In this document: positions 20,906 to 30,528 of the stretch, in pieces
Position numbering within the stretch: the first letter of the stretch is position 1
Layout: every line of letters begins with the position of its first letter
Assembly: GCA_001599355.1 (NCBI GenBank)
Contig: BCGQ01000010.1
Span: 248,001-312,000 of the forward strand
Source: Nakazawaea peltata
Lineage: Eukaryota; Ascomycota; Pichiomycetes; Alaninales; Pachysolenaceae
DNA length: 64,000 nucleotides
Reading direction: 5' to 3'
Translations under genes and position numbers: made by a program
The notes under the pieces: generated by a model
The model's input: only the letters and a program-made list of their open reading frames with translations
The model's database searches: none
What the model was told of the DNA's origin: nothing

Positions 20906-22846
20906 ATGGATAGCAACGTTCCTTCAACACCGACAAAACAGACATTCCGCGGCCGTAGTGGCCCAGAAGACGATGTAACACAGAGTAATGCCTTTACTGA
21001 CTTGAAAATCGGTCTTGGAGGGATTCCAAATTTACTGCCTGATGATGACGACGATGAGATGACAATGTTTTCTCCCCCACCTGTGCCGTTTTCTCCTGAA
21101 TTTCAAAGGGATCTCGCTGCCAGCCCATCAGCTGCTTCTAATAGCTTATACCGACACAGCAATCACTCTGGAACATCGGTGAAAAGCAGTAAATTGAACT
21201 ATATCCCATCATTTACACTGCCCCCTCCGCTGATTCAGGTCTCAACAGCCGGGGCAGGTGGCCATAGTCGTCGTTCTCGCTCACCTATAAGATCCAAGTC
21301 GCCAGCTCGCTCTCCTTCTCCAATAAGGGCTCCATCTCCGCTTCGAGGACCTTCCCCAATCAGAGGATCAAATGGTGGGGCTGTGCCCAATCCGTTTAAT
21401 TTCAAATCTCAGTCATTCCTGGTGAATGCAGGATCCTTAGGAATTCCTGGAGGTGCTGGAGGGTCAATGGGAGGATCTATAGGAGGAGCCGCGGCTAATA
21501 AGAGAAGAGGTCATCGTTACAAACATTCTTCTGTTTCTATGAATTTATTCCAAGAGCCTCCAAAAAGGGCTCCTCTCAACATTCCTCAAAGTTTCAGTAT
21601 TCCGACTATCCGTGAGGCTGTACTGTCTCTTTCTAAGTCTCAAAAACTCAAACTTTTGTGGTGCTGGAGTCACCTGGCTGTTGTTGGACTCATCTTCTTT
21701 ACAGGAATGCGCCATGATAACTCAGTGCTTCTTACTTTGAGTCATCTCAGTTTTTACGATACGCTTTCTAACTTTATTGCTGTACTGGTGGACATTATGG
21801 CTAATTTTGAGTGCTGGAATAATGCCTCACTTCAATACCCATTTGGATTAGGTCGTATAGAGGTTTTAGTGGGATTCGGACTCAGCGTTAGCTTGATATT
21901 CGTTGGAGGGGATCTTGTTTCACATTTGATAGAGGAATTGATCATCTCTATGATCATTACCGGTGATCTGGGTCTGTCGTCAGAGTCTGAAGGTACCAAA
22001 AGAGTCCACCACTCTCACGGAAACTCTCCATTTGCTCATTCTGGCCTTTCGATTGATTTTTATGAGCTATTGATTATGCTTATTATGTCAATGACTGTCA
22101 TTTCTTCTAATGTTTTGTTACCAAGGACTTCAAACTCTACAGAAACCACTCCAACCCGTTCGTCACTCTCATCTTTCCGATTGGTCAACAAGAATTATCT
22201 TATCAACAGCTCTACCAATACTTTGATCCTCGCTTATTCGACTTATCTGCTTTTCTATCCGCTTTTAGCTCTTGTTCATAGCTTTGAAATGCTCAATGAT
22301 CTCGCTACTTTACTCATAGCAATCTTGATTTGCTCTACAGCTTGGAATTTAGTTAGAGCATTGTCATACATCTTACTTATTTCATATCCATACGACGAAA
22401 CAGATTCAGACTCAAATTCTGGCACTATCGTGGCAGGATCTGCGGCATCTCAAATTCAAACCGGAAGCTCATCTTTCAAAAAAGTCACGGCTTCAATCAC
22501 CGATCAGATTCAGTCCCTCGATTTTTTCAAATCTACCCATAAAATTGACGACATCATCCTCCTGAAAGTCAACTATCGTATCTATATTATTATTGTTCGT
22601 CTTTCCATGCCTGGATGTTCGGAAGATGATGAAAGTAGAGTCAGATTTTATGCTACAAGGATCATCCGGAGTCTGATTTTAGACGAGGAGCAACAGCAAG
22701 TGACTTTAAAACGTCGTAGCAGTGCTACGTCGGTGACTCCAGCCCTGTTTCAAACTCCAGCTGATACTGATTTCTCCTCATCGATTGATCAATCAGGAGC
22801 CAAATTTGAAATCACTATCGATATCAATCGCTCCAGAAAGGTTTAG
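20906..22846 (+). CDS. ZRG17: Cation diffusion facilitator, ER zinc transporter subunit Zrg17-like
   Basis: A 646-residue protein (S. cerevisiae Zrg17 605). The first 230 residues are cytosolic and rich in Ser/Pro, with RSPIR/SPSPIR repeats (about 130-155). The membrane part (about 245-510) has CDF features: HLSFYDTLSNF, then the family block PFGLGRIEVLVGFG, and hydrophobic segments near 260, 285, 330, 380, 440 and 470. In yeast, Zrg17 pairs with Msc2 to move zinc into the ER; the catalytic HxxxD set is usually in the Msc2 partner, and here the usual zinc-site residues are not obviously complete. The paralogue Msc2 is the alternative reading. A C-terminal cytoplasmic domain follows. Confidence 0.72.
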   Translation: MDSNVPSTPTKQTFRGRSGPEDDVTQSNAFTDLKIGLGGIPNLLPDDDDDEMTMFSPPPVPFSPEFQRDLAASPSAASNSLYRHSNHSGTSVKSSKLNYIPSFTLPPPLIQVSTAGAGGHSRRSRSPIRSKSPARSPSPIRAPSPLRGPSPIRGSNGGAVPNPFNFKSQSFLVNAGSLGIPGGAGGSMGGSIGGAAANKRRGHRYKHSSVSMNLFQEPPKRAPLNIPQSFSIPTIREAVLSLSKSQKLKLLWCWSHLAVVGLIFFTGMRHDNSVLLTLSHLSFYDTLSNFIAVLVDIMANFECWNNASLQYPFGLGRIEVLVGFGLSVSLIFVGGDLVSHLIEELIISMIITGDLGLSSESEGTKRVHHSHGNSPFAHSGLSIDFYELLIMLIMSMTVISSNVLLPRTSNSTETTPTRSSLSSFRLVNKNYLINSSTNTLILAYSTYLLFYPLLALVHSFEMLNDLATLLIAILICSTAWNLVRALSYILLISYPYDETDSDSNSGTIVAGSAASQIQTGSSSFKKVTASITDQIQSLDFFKSTHKIDDIILLKVNYRIYIIIVRLSMPGCSEDDESRVRFYATRIIRSLILDEEQQQVTLKRRSSATSVTPALFQTPADTDFSSSIDQSGAKFEITIDINRSRKV

Positions 22847-23243
22847 ATGGCCATATCCTCAACTAATTCTCTGAAGAAGATCTTATTTGTCATCTTGTAC
22901 AATATCGATAAAAGAATGACCAACAAGAGGAGAAAATCACCCCTTTTATATCATTTCAAAAAGGGGTAAAGGGGTAAAGGGCAAAAAAAGTTCCAAAAGG
23001 TTCCAAAAGGGGGTGAAAAGGGATGAAAAAACCAAATTTGCATGTGATTTTCACCTCACTACTATATAAACCCTGCAAAATCTTCATATTCAGTCATGGA
23101 CATCAATATCCCCATGGCCACGGTGCTATCTACGCTAAGATATTTCTACAATATTTCATCACATCAACTCGTATCACCTACAAGATAAACTCACTTATTC
23201 TTTATATGACTTCTTCGTGATATCTCACTCTATATATGCATTT
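22847..23243. other. Convergent spacer with inverted repeat
   Basis: 397 bases between convergent genes. Contains ACCCCTTTT (22939-22947) and its inverse AAAAGGGGT (22959-22967), followed by more AAAGGGG repeats and GTTCCAAAAG duplications. A TATATAA and a 30-codon ATG frame (23096-23188) occur but resemble nothing known. Confidence 0.4.
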
Positions 23244-24887
23244 TTAGCTAATCTGTATACCAGGAACGTTCATCAATCTCAATAAAATATAGAATTGATC
23301 TTGCTCAAATCGATAGTACAGTCGCAATTTTTCTAACAGATTCCAGTAATTTTCTTTCAGATGATCCAATTCGGCTTCCGGGTCTTGTAGAGTGCTCAGA
23401 TCGTCAGATTGATCTTTCAAGTCCGGCTTCTTCTTGCTCTGTCTCTGGATTGGCCTCTCGAAGTAACTATTCTCATCCCAAAGATGTCCACCGTTACTAA
23501 ACAGTCTCAACACCAGTCTCTTTCTCACTGGGAAGCACTTGAACTTCTTATGATACGAGTTATAACCCAATTGATGTTTATCGGTGTACCATAAGATGAC
23601 ATTCCCCCATAGCGTCAACAGATCCATGTTCACGTACTTCTTGGAGATATCTAACAAGCTTGTTCCGAACCCTTCTGAAAGACTCTTAGCCACCGACGAG
23701 TTGGGATCCATTACTTGCTCAAGAAGAGAGGTAGTCTTGGACTTGGATGGGTCCAGTAACATCGAAGCAGATGCTAAAGCCACCTGAACAGCGAAATCAT
23801 GGACTACTCCCATCTGTTTAGGGTTCTCGAACAGTTCCCCATGCGAAATCACCAATTCCAACAATTCTTTAAGGCGAGGAGACAGTTTGAGAACTATATC
23901 TTGGACAATTTGATGTGAGAATGGTACTTTCTCAAGGAGTTTCACATCGTAGTCTCGCGTAGTGTGTTCGTTATAGTACAGTTCGTTATTGACAAGAAGC
24001 AGAGTCGACTTGATGATTGAGTGGTCATTAGCCAGAGATGAGGAGCTCGTTTTAGACTTATCTTGAGTCTCTGCCTTCTCTTTAGACCCATTCTCCACTA
24101 TTGGCACTCCCTTCTTGAACTTGGAAGTCTTGATACCAAAGTCTTGAGCGAATTGGTTCACTTCTTTCTTACTTTTACATTTGATCCCATGTTCTTTTAA
24201 GAGAATATTATACTTTGTAGTCTCATTTCTTGATAAGCCGAGACGTGTGATCTCATCCTCTTCTACGAATGTGACTCCACGAGAGAGAATATCGGTTTGG
24301 ATTGTAGAAGGCTCTGGCTCTGGCTCTGGTTTGGGCTCAGATTTCAACTTGTCACCTTTCTTCTGGTCACTTCCCTTTCCCTTTCCCTTTTTATTCACCT
24401 CTTTCTTGTCACTTTTCTTCTTGTCTGACTTCAGTTCATCTTCAAGACCATCAATTGGTGTGCTCTCTCTCGAGATATCTCCTCCATTCTTCCCTCCACT
24501 CTTCCCACCATTCTTATCCTTCACCTTTCCTCTCTTCTTTCCCTTCTTCTTCAATTCCTCCTCTCCCTCTTCATCAGATGAAAGTCCCAACAGGTCAAGG
24601 TCACCTATTATATCCAGAATCTTCAGTTGACCCTTCTTACGACCTTTCATTTGCAATATAACCTCGGGAATGTACTCTTCCAGCGGAGGAGACACGCTCT
24701 TCAGCGCTTTCCCAGTTTTCTTTGGCTTCTCAGCTGTGGAAATAGGCTGATTAGACTTGGATTTCGACACATTCACCTCCTGAGGTTCATCTTCTCCAAT
24801 GAGATACAGCAAATCAGTATCAAATTTGTCCTTATCCATTCTCAAAGGGTTGCACTGACTTCCAATTACACTGATCAGCTCAATCAT
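23244..24887 (-). CDS. Unrecognised conserved-looking charged protein
   Basis: I read the start at the first in-frame ATG (24885-24887), giving 547 residues; a second ATG at 24836-24838 (MDKDKFDTD) is also plausible. No family recognised. Seen: an N-terminal acidic block (LIGEDEP), a block with EYIPEVILQMKGRKKGQL and DLDLLGLSSDEEGEEE, a long lysine/glycine-rich disordered stretch with KKGKKRGKVKDKN and EPEPEPEP, then a folded-looking part: ITRLGLSRNETTKYNILLKE, FAQDFGIKTSKFKKG, and a helical C-terminus (LRLYYRFEQDQFYILLRLM in standard code; several of these Leu are Ala here). The basic tract suggests nuclear or nucleolar location; this is inference. Confidence 0.55.
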   Translation of the reverse strand: MIELISVIGSQCNPLRMDKDKFDTDLLYLIGEDEPQEVNVSKSKSNQPISTAEKPKKTGKALKSVSPPLEEYIPEVILQMKGRKKGQLKILDIIGDLDLLGLSSDEEGEEELKKKGKKRGKVKDKNGGKSGGKNGGDISRESTPIDGLEDELKSDKKKSDKKEVNKKGKGKGSDQKKGDKLKSEPKPEPEPEPSTIQTDILSRGVTFVEEDEITRLGLSRNETTKYNILLKEHGIKCKSKKEVNQFAQDFGIKTSKFKKGVPIVENGSKEKAETQDKSKTSSSSLANDHSIIKSTLLLVNNELYYNEHTTRDYDVKLLEKVPFSHQIVQDIVLKLSPRLKELLELVISHGELFENPKQMGVVHDFAVQVALASASMLLDPSKSKTTSLLEQVMDPNSSVAKSLSEGFGTSLLDISKKYVNMDLLTLWGNVILWYTDKHQLGYNSYHKKFKCFPVRKRLVLRLFSNGGHLWDENSYFERPIQRQSKKKPDLKDQSDDLSTLQDPEAELDHLKENYWNLLEKLRLYYRFEQDQFYILLRLMNVPGIQIS

Positions 24888-25125
24888 CGAGAACAAGTTG
24901 GCGTTTCTGAAGGAAAATTTAAAATGGACGGAGAATGGACGGATATTGGGCGGGGGAGAGAAAAAACAGGCGGAAAATGGGCGGAGACCAGAAATGGATT
25001 AGATCTAGATTACAATCAAGGGTTTAATTGGAATGATATCACTCAAATTTTATATTCATACAATGGAACCTACAACTTTATACACTGTCTCTAAACATAT
25101 TTATAACACAACGTTCTATTTAATG

Positions 25126-26572
25126 CTATTTTTTACCCATTTTAAACCATTTAGGTACCTTCTTCAGCTTTGGTTCATCATCTCCAGCGATCAGGACCGA
25201 TTTTCTTGACGCTTCAGCAATAGTAGAAGTCGTAGAAACCGAAGAACTATCATCATCATCATTCTCCAAGCTATAACTAAGAGTCTCCAGAGCAATATGA
25301 TCTTTTAAAATGGATACCTGGTTATGATCTTCAGGTTCTAACAATAATACGGTCTTTGGTCCTAACAAATTCAACATTTCGACCTCATTTGAACTAAGAA
25401 TCAATCTACGAGGATAACTTTGGAACAAATCGAACTTGAGATCCGGATTTTCCAAATAATCTTGTCTCAAAGTATCAAATAACTTATCGATAGTCTCATT
25501 TTTGTTGAATTCCAACTCCAAAATACGTCTATCTGGGAACTTGATTCTTACTGCTACCAGTTTGATCCCCAGTTGTTGTTGCAGTCTCTTATGCAGATTC
25601 AATTTTTGTCTGGTATGATCGTTGAGTCCACGATTGGTTATAGATTTATGATACAGCTTGGCTTGGTCTACAGACATCTCATATACTCCAGTAGACTCGT
25701 CTTGTAATGCTGGGGCCGTAGTTTTCAGTGGAGGTTGGAATAACTTGGCATGAGAAGAAGTGAGTTCTTCGGTCGGCTCTTCATCAGCAATAGTAGCAGC
25801 TGTAGAGTCAATTACACTTGGATGCTGATTTGAATCGTATTTGGCCTCTTTTTCATGTAAAATATCTTGTTCTACAAGGTGATCTAACAGATCACGATTT
25901 GCTTTAAGCAGATTTAATGGATCTGAAACAGACAGAGATGGCAGAGGCGACAGAACCAGCAGATCTGATACCTTCAGTTGCTCATTAAATGATCCTCTAA
26001 TAAGTACATTCCCCTTAGATACTCCATAATCAACTAATCTCCTACTAAATTCTTCCGATTTTCCAATTGTAGTAGTGAATATTTGCAATGTAACTTTACT
26101 TTTGAAACCTTCAGCTGATAAAGCCCCCAATTCTACATCATAAAAATCACCAAATTGACTCAACATCTCGGCAACAGTCATCTTGGGATCAATCTGCATC
26201 ACCATTGGCCCCAATCCACTGATCAGTAACTTGATATTAACCGGAATACTCAGCAGCAGCACTGTAGACAGTTGTTTCAGACTGATCTCATCACTTTTAG
26301 TCAGAACTAATTCCAATTTACATCCCTGAGGTAAATTAGCCAATCGCACAGGAAGCATTAAATCCAACAGCACTCCATTTTTACTACCAGAGTTAGTAAA
26401 TCACCCCCTCACATCTCGTTAAATCATCTACTTACCTCAAACTGTACTCAAATTGATCATTCTCAAGCTTAAAATGAGCAACAGCTCCATCACACACCTC
26501 TTTCAAGGACATCTGACCGCTGATTTTAGCTCTATACGTCTTAAGACCGTACACTATATTCAAATTCGACAT
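25126..26572 (-). CDS. UBX4: UBX-domain Cdc48 cofactor Ubx4 (TUG/ASPSCR1 family), spliced
   Basis: Two exons: 26436-26572 (ATG at 26570-26572) and 25126-26383, 464 residues in all (S. cerevisiae Ubx4 416). The N-terminal TUG ubiquitin-like domain is split by the intron and reads across it as FEYSL-SKNGVALDLMLPVRLANLP, matching the family only after splicing and with CTG read as Ala. The C-terminal UBX domain is visible at KLVAVRIKFPDRRILELEF...LFQSYPRRL. Ubx4 binds Cdc48/p97 and modulates its hexamer and ERAD functions. A Ser/Asp-rich tail ends KVPKWFKMGKK. Divergent from URA6. Confidence 0.93.
26384..26435 (-). other. UBX4 intron (52 bases)
   Basis: On the minus strand the intron begins GTAAGT, has the branch site TACTAAC (plus-strand GTTAGTA at 26392-26398) and ends TAG. 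Branch adenosine and splice acceptor are only about 9 bases apart. Splicing joins AG|T to give Ser and restores the TUG domain. Confidence 0.93.
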
Positions 26573-26844
26573 AACTACCACCAATTCTATTCCAATTACC
26601 CTCCAATCTCGTTCCAATTTACTTCCAATTCACCTTATCCAAGCGCCTTTGACGCCATCGAACTTTCTGCTACTTCTTTTACATCATAACACCAAAAAAA
26701 AAAATTAAAAAAATAAACATCATTACACCAAAAAAGATATTCGACGGCTTTAACTTAACATCATTACACCAACCATATTTCCCGCTCAATTTCAAAAATC
26801 TCATCGTTCAACGTTCACCAACACTAACCCACCAACCAATAATC
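26573..26844. promoter_or_regulatory. Divergent UBX4/URA6 promoter
   Basis: 272 bases with A-rich runs and a direct repeat AACATCATTACACCAA (about 26717 and 26757), plus a third looser copy near 26684. A PAC-like CTCATCG occurs at about 26800. Confidence 0.45.
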
Positions 26845-27705
26845 ATGTTAAATATTGCTTCTAGAAGATTGGTCCAACGTGGTTTTGTACCATTGGCCAG
26901 GAAAAACCTCATTTCCCGTCAAATCAGCTTGTCAAACAGATTCCAAGCCAGACAATACTCGTCCGGATCAAGTCCAAGCGGCGGTAACACCGGTAGATGG
27001 ATCACCATTGGAGTTTTGGTCGCTGCAGGGCTTGGATTATACACTTTAAACGGTACTGGGAAGCTGCCATCGCTGTATATCGAGCCTCTGAAACCTAAAG
27101 TTGAACCTCTGTTCAAACCTTCCGATGGAGTCTCGGTAATCTTCGTCCTTGGAGGACCAGGTGCTGGTAAAGGTACCCAATGTGCCAATATGGTGAAGGA
27201 TTACGGGTTTGTCCACTTGTCAGCTGGTGATTTATTGAGAGCCGAGCAACTGAGACCAGGTTCCGAGTATGGAGAAATGATCAAACAGTACATTAAGGAC
27301 GGGTTAATTGTACCACAAGAAGTGACAATTGCTCTTTTGGAAAATGCCATGAAACTGGAGGTGTCAAAGGGAAATAAGAGATTCCTTATCGATGGGTTCC
27401 CTCGTAAAATGGACCAACTGATCACTTTTGAAGAAAAAGTGGCCAAAAGTTCCTTCACTTTGTTCTTCGAATGTACAGAACTGATCATGTTAGAAAGATT
27501 ATTGGAAAGAGGAAAGACCAGTGGTCGTGAGGATGACAATACCGAGAGTATCCGTAAAAGATTTAGAACTTTTGTCGAGACTAGTATGCCAGTTGTTGAA
27601 TATTTTGAAGCTCAAAACAAGGTGGTAAAGGTAAATTGTAACTCTCCTGTTGATGAAGTTTATGGTAATGTTAAGAAAGCTTTGAAGGATAAGTTAGATA
27701 TTTAA
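26845..27705 (+). CDS. URA6: Uridylate (UMP/CMP) kinase with N-terminal mitochondrial-type extension
   Basis: A 286-residue protein whose residues about 98-285 form a nucleoside monophosphate kinase of the Ura6 type: P-loop GGPGAGKGT, HLSAGDLLRAEQ, LIDGFPRKMDQ, LLERGKTSGREDDN. Ura6 makes UDP (and CDP) in pyrimidine synthesis. The first 40 residues are basic and lack acidic residues (MLNIASRRLVQRG...RQYSS), like a mitochondrial presequence, followed by a membrane segment (about 51-69, WITIGVLVAAGLGLY). S. cerevisiae Ura6 (204 residues) lacks this part. CTG codes Ala in DQAITFE (position of DQAISFE). Adenylate kinase is the alternative, but the lid and REDDN are UMP-kinase-like. Confidence 0.88.
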   Translation: MLNIASRRLVQRGFVPLARKNLISRQISLSNRFQARQYSSGSSPSGGNTGRWITIGVLVAAGLGLYTLNGTGKLPSLYIEPLKPKVEPLFKPSDGVSVIFVLGGPGAGKGTQCANMVKDYGFVHLSAGDLLRAEQLRPGSEYGEMIKQYIKDGLIVPQEVTIALLENAMKLEVSKGNKRFLIDGFPRKMDQLITFEEKVAKSSFTLFFECTELIMLERLLERGKTSGREDDNTESIRKRFRTFVETSMPVVEYFEAQNKVVKVNCNSPVDEVYGNVKKALKDKLDI

Positions 27706-27740
27706 ATTCGTACTTATATAGATCATATTTCATTACTTAT

Positions 27741-30281
27741 TTAGCTCAAGTTCATCGCAGAAATAAAAATAGCTTCACTCTTAGTATACTCGATACCCAA
27801 CTCCCCACAAATAACAAGGATATCTTCCTCAATATCAGCAGGATCCAAATCCCAGAATACCTTGTAGAAGTTATATACATAATAGTAGACCAAATCAATG
27901 GAGTATGTTTGGAATTGTGTCTTAAGACGAGGTGACAGTTTACTCAAGATATCAGCTCTACTTTGTTTAATCAACAGGACCAATTTTACTCGAGCTTCCG
28001 ACGTCAGTTCCGACACATGTCCAGTATCAGATTCAGGAAGATGTCTCTCACTCAACTCTATCAAATGTTTCTGAACCTGAAGATAGCTCTGTTGGTCGAA
28101 ACAGATCTCATAACCCCTCAAAGCTTGTAAATAACAGATCAGAAGCTTGATATTGCGAGTCCTCAACAATGTCTCGGTGACCAAGAACAGAGTCAGATGG
28201 TTAGGAGCCCTCTTCTGATGACATTTCATAGTATAAGAGAGCAATTGGTGGATATCGATACTATTTAGTTTAATTCCTTGTTCGGACGTGGAACTACGGT
28301 TACTATCTCTATAAATCTTCCACATTGTCTCCAATAAGACAAAGGAATAGGCGTGGATATCTCTCTCAATGAAATGGGTTTTAATATATTCGATACAATG
28401 TCCGAATTCTCTTTTACGATACAAAGTTAGGAGCAATTGAGTATTGAAATATTGTCCTCTACGAACTCCAACTTTGTTCATGATCGCAAGTAGACTTTGG
28501 ATCCGATTTACTACTTCTTCCGATTTATGACGTCCCAATTTTTGAAGGACAGGTATATAATGAATAGAAGAGACTGGAGGGAGTAAGAATTTGGTACGAT
28601 CTCCTTTGTCTTTCAGTAGTTTCACCTCTTGCATGTAGTTTAACATTTGGTTGACCTCATCGAACATTCCACGGTTAGTGAAATCACGAATAATCGAGTA
28701 ACAATCCTCACTACTTAACGGAATACCTTCTTCATCTACCAGGACCAAGGGAGATTTACGTTGCAAGACTCTTTTGAAGATCATTTGCTTCAATTCCAAG
28801 TCAGATTTCAGTGTGATATTGTCGATAACCTCTTTTAATATGTCGGTCAACTTTTTATGGCCTAGAGAATTCAGATGATAGTAAATACCCAGTTGCATGG
28901 TCTCTGGTAATTGACAGATTTGGAGTAAAAGAAATGATTCAATGTTGGGAATCAGTTCAAGATAGTTTACAATTAAATTTACGCTGATATCATACTCTCC
29001 AGCATCTAAAAACAGCTCGATAAGTTGGAAAATGTCATCAAAAGTGATTGGGTCCGGAGAATTCATACGGTCAAATGCTTCAGAGTCAGATCCCAGATCT
29101 GTCAAATCAACATCAAGACTTCTTTGGGTGTATTCTTGGTCAATTCCATACTCTGCACCCATCCTATTGAATATTTCAACCCATTCCATCACCAATTTAC
29201 GTTCAAAATTCTGCAGTAAGTACAGCTTCACCAACTCTACAATCGATCTACTTGATATATACCCATATTGACTCACAATTTCCTTGGAAAGAAGTTCCAG
29301 CCGACGGATATTCTTACGGGAGATATAAATCAATACACCCAACTCATCCCAGAATCTCTGACCTTTGACATCTTTCTCTCTACGTGAACTCCAAAGGTAT
29401 TCCAGCCTCAAATGACCACCTTTCTTGAGAAGAACTGTTATATAACGAGCCTCACTGAATGGGTCCAGACGTAAGCCCTCATTCAGGTATATGATACTAC
29501 CCAGTACATATAATGCAGTATCTTGATCCTCAGTGCCATCAGGAAATCTAAGAGCACAATCAAATAACCTTGACTGGAGTTCTAATGGTAAATCCTGATT
29601 AGACTTTTTAATGTTCTCTCCTAACAGTTTAAATATGGCGAGCATATCGTCTTGCAGGCTGGGTCTCAAATGCAGCAGGATTTTATCGGTTATTTGGTCT
29701 AAATTATTTACAAGATTGGTAGGATTCAACAGAGATGCGAGTTTTGACATGAAAGACTCGTTTTCCTCGAGAGATGTCTCGGAGATCTGAGCTCCAACCG
29801 ACCCCCCAGACTCTCCCGGCTCTGTTTGACCCAATTCACTATAAAACCGATCAATACTTGACTCCAAGTATTGGAGGAATTGATCTAGATCTTCTTTTTG
29901 GAATTTAGCAATATCAAATTTCCCATCTTCACCCACACTCAGCTTCAATGATTCCTCCATATTCTTAGCTTCCTCGATCATATCTTCTATGAATTTCTCA
30001 GGTACTTTATCACCATAAAGAGTACGGATTTCTTTTCGTATCACGTCTGGAGACTTGACATATTCCATTTTAGTTGGTTTCAGAGGCTCCTTGACTTGAA
30101 ATTTCGACCTCACTCTGCCTTTTCGACCATTAGATCTACTCTTCTCATCTTCCATACCCTGCTCAGAGGACGATTCAGCATCTTGACTCGACCACCGCAC
30201 CTGTCCTTGGCATACCGCCGATTTTAAAACAGGTCCAGTGACCTTTTGACCCACTATTCCAACTCCAATTCGTCTCAACAT
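27741..30281 (-). CDS. Large mitochondrial protein, helical-repeat type
   Basis: An 846-residue protein whose N-terminus (MLRRIGVGIVGQKV...VRWSS) looks like a mitochondrial presequence. Residues about 25-150 are charged; from about 190 to the end the protein is a series of helix pairs with aromatic/leucine spacing, like pentatricopeptide-related mitochondrial RNA factors of yeasts (the divergent Rmd9/Aep-type proteins). I cannot pick an orthologue. A role in expression of a mitochondrial gene is inferred from architecture only. It is convergent with URA6 (35-base gap). Two CArG-like boxes lie upstream (30397-30406 and about 30457). Confidence 0.6.
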   Translation of the reverse strand: MLRRIGVGIVGQKVTGPVLKSAVCQGQVRWSSQDAESSSEQGMEDEKSRSNGRKGRVRSKFQVKEPLKPTKMEYVKSPDVIRKEIRTLYGDKVPEKFIEDMIEEAKNMEESLKLSVGEDGKFDIAKFQKEDLDQFLQYLESSIDRFYSELGQTEPGESGGSVGAQISETSLEENESFMSKLASLLNPTNLVNNLDQITDKILLHLRPSLQDDMLAIFKLLGENIKKSNQDLPLELQSRLFDCALRFPDGTEDQDTALYVLGSIIYLNEGLRLDPFSEARYITVLLKKGGHLRLEYLWSSRREKDVKGQRFWDELGVLIYISRKNIRRLELLSKEIVSQYGYISSRSIVELVKLYLLQNFERKLVMEWVEIFNRMGAEYGIDQEYTQRSLDVDLTDLGSDSEAFDRMNSPDPITFDDIFQLIELFLDAGEYDISVNLIVNYLELIPNIESFLLLQICQLPETMQLGIYYHLNSLGHKKLTDILKEVIDNITLKSDLELKQMIFKRVLQRKSPLVLVDEEGIPLSSEDCYSIIRDFTNRGMFDEVNQMLNYMQEVKLLKDKGDRTKFLLPPVSSIHYIPVLQKLGRHKSEEVVNRIQSLLAIMNKVGVRRGQYFNTQLLLTLYRKREFGHCIEYIKTHFIERDIHAYSFVLLETMWKIYRDSNRSSTSEQGIKLNSIDIHQLLSYTMKCHQKRAPNHLTLFLVTETLLRTRNIKLLICYLQALRGYEICFDQQSYLQVQKHLIELSERHLPESDTGHVSELTSEARVKLVLLIKQSRADILSKLSPRLKTQFQTYSIDLVYYYVYNFYKVFWDLDPADIEEDILVICGELGIEYTKSEAIFISAMNLS

Positions 30282-30528
30282 GCCCCTACTATCCGTCTTG
30301 ACCTCCGTTCTCTCCTTTAGATGTCAATACTTCAATCTCATCGCCAGTTGAAGGGCGAAAAATTTTAAATACTATAATAGGAAATATCACTGGATTCCAA
30401 ATTAGGAAATGATATTAACAAAACTTTAAATTCCGTTCTGGGAAATATTCAAAACTTCCCAATAAGGTAATACGATCTAGTCCAGTTTATCAAATGTCAT
30501 CATATATTATACATTACATAAAGTGCAT

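Noticed and set aside
23096-23188. A 30-residue ATG frame with a TATATAA box 27 bases before it
   Set aside because: Lies between convergent genes, matches no known small protein and could be chance in AT-rich DNA.
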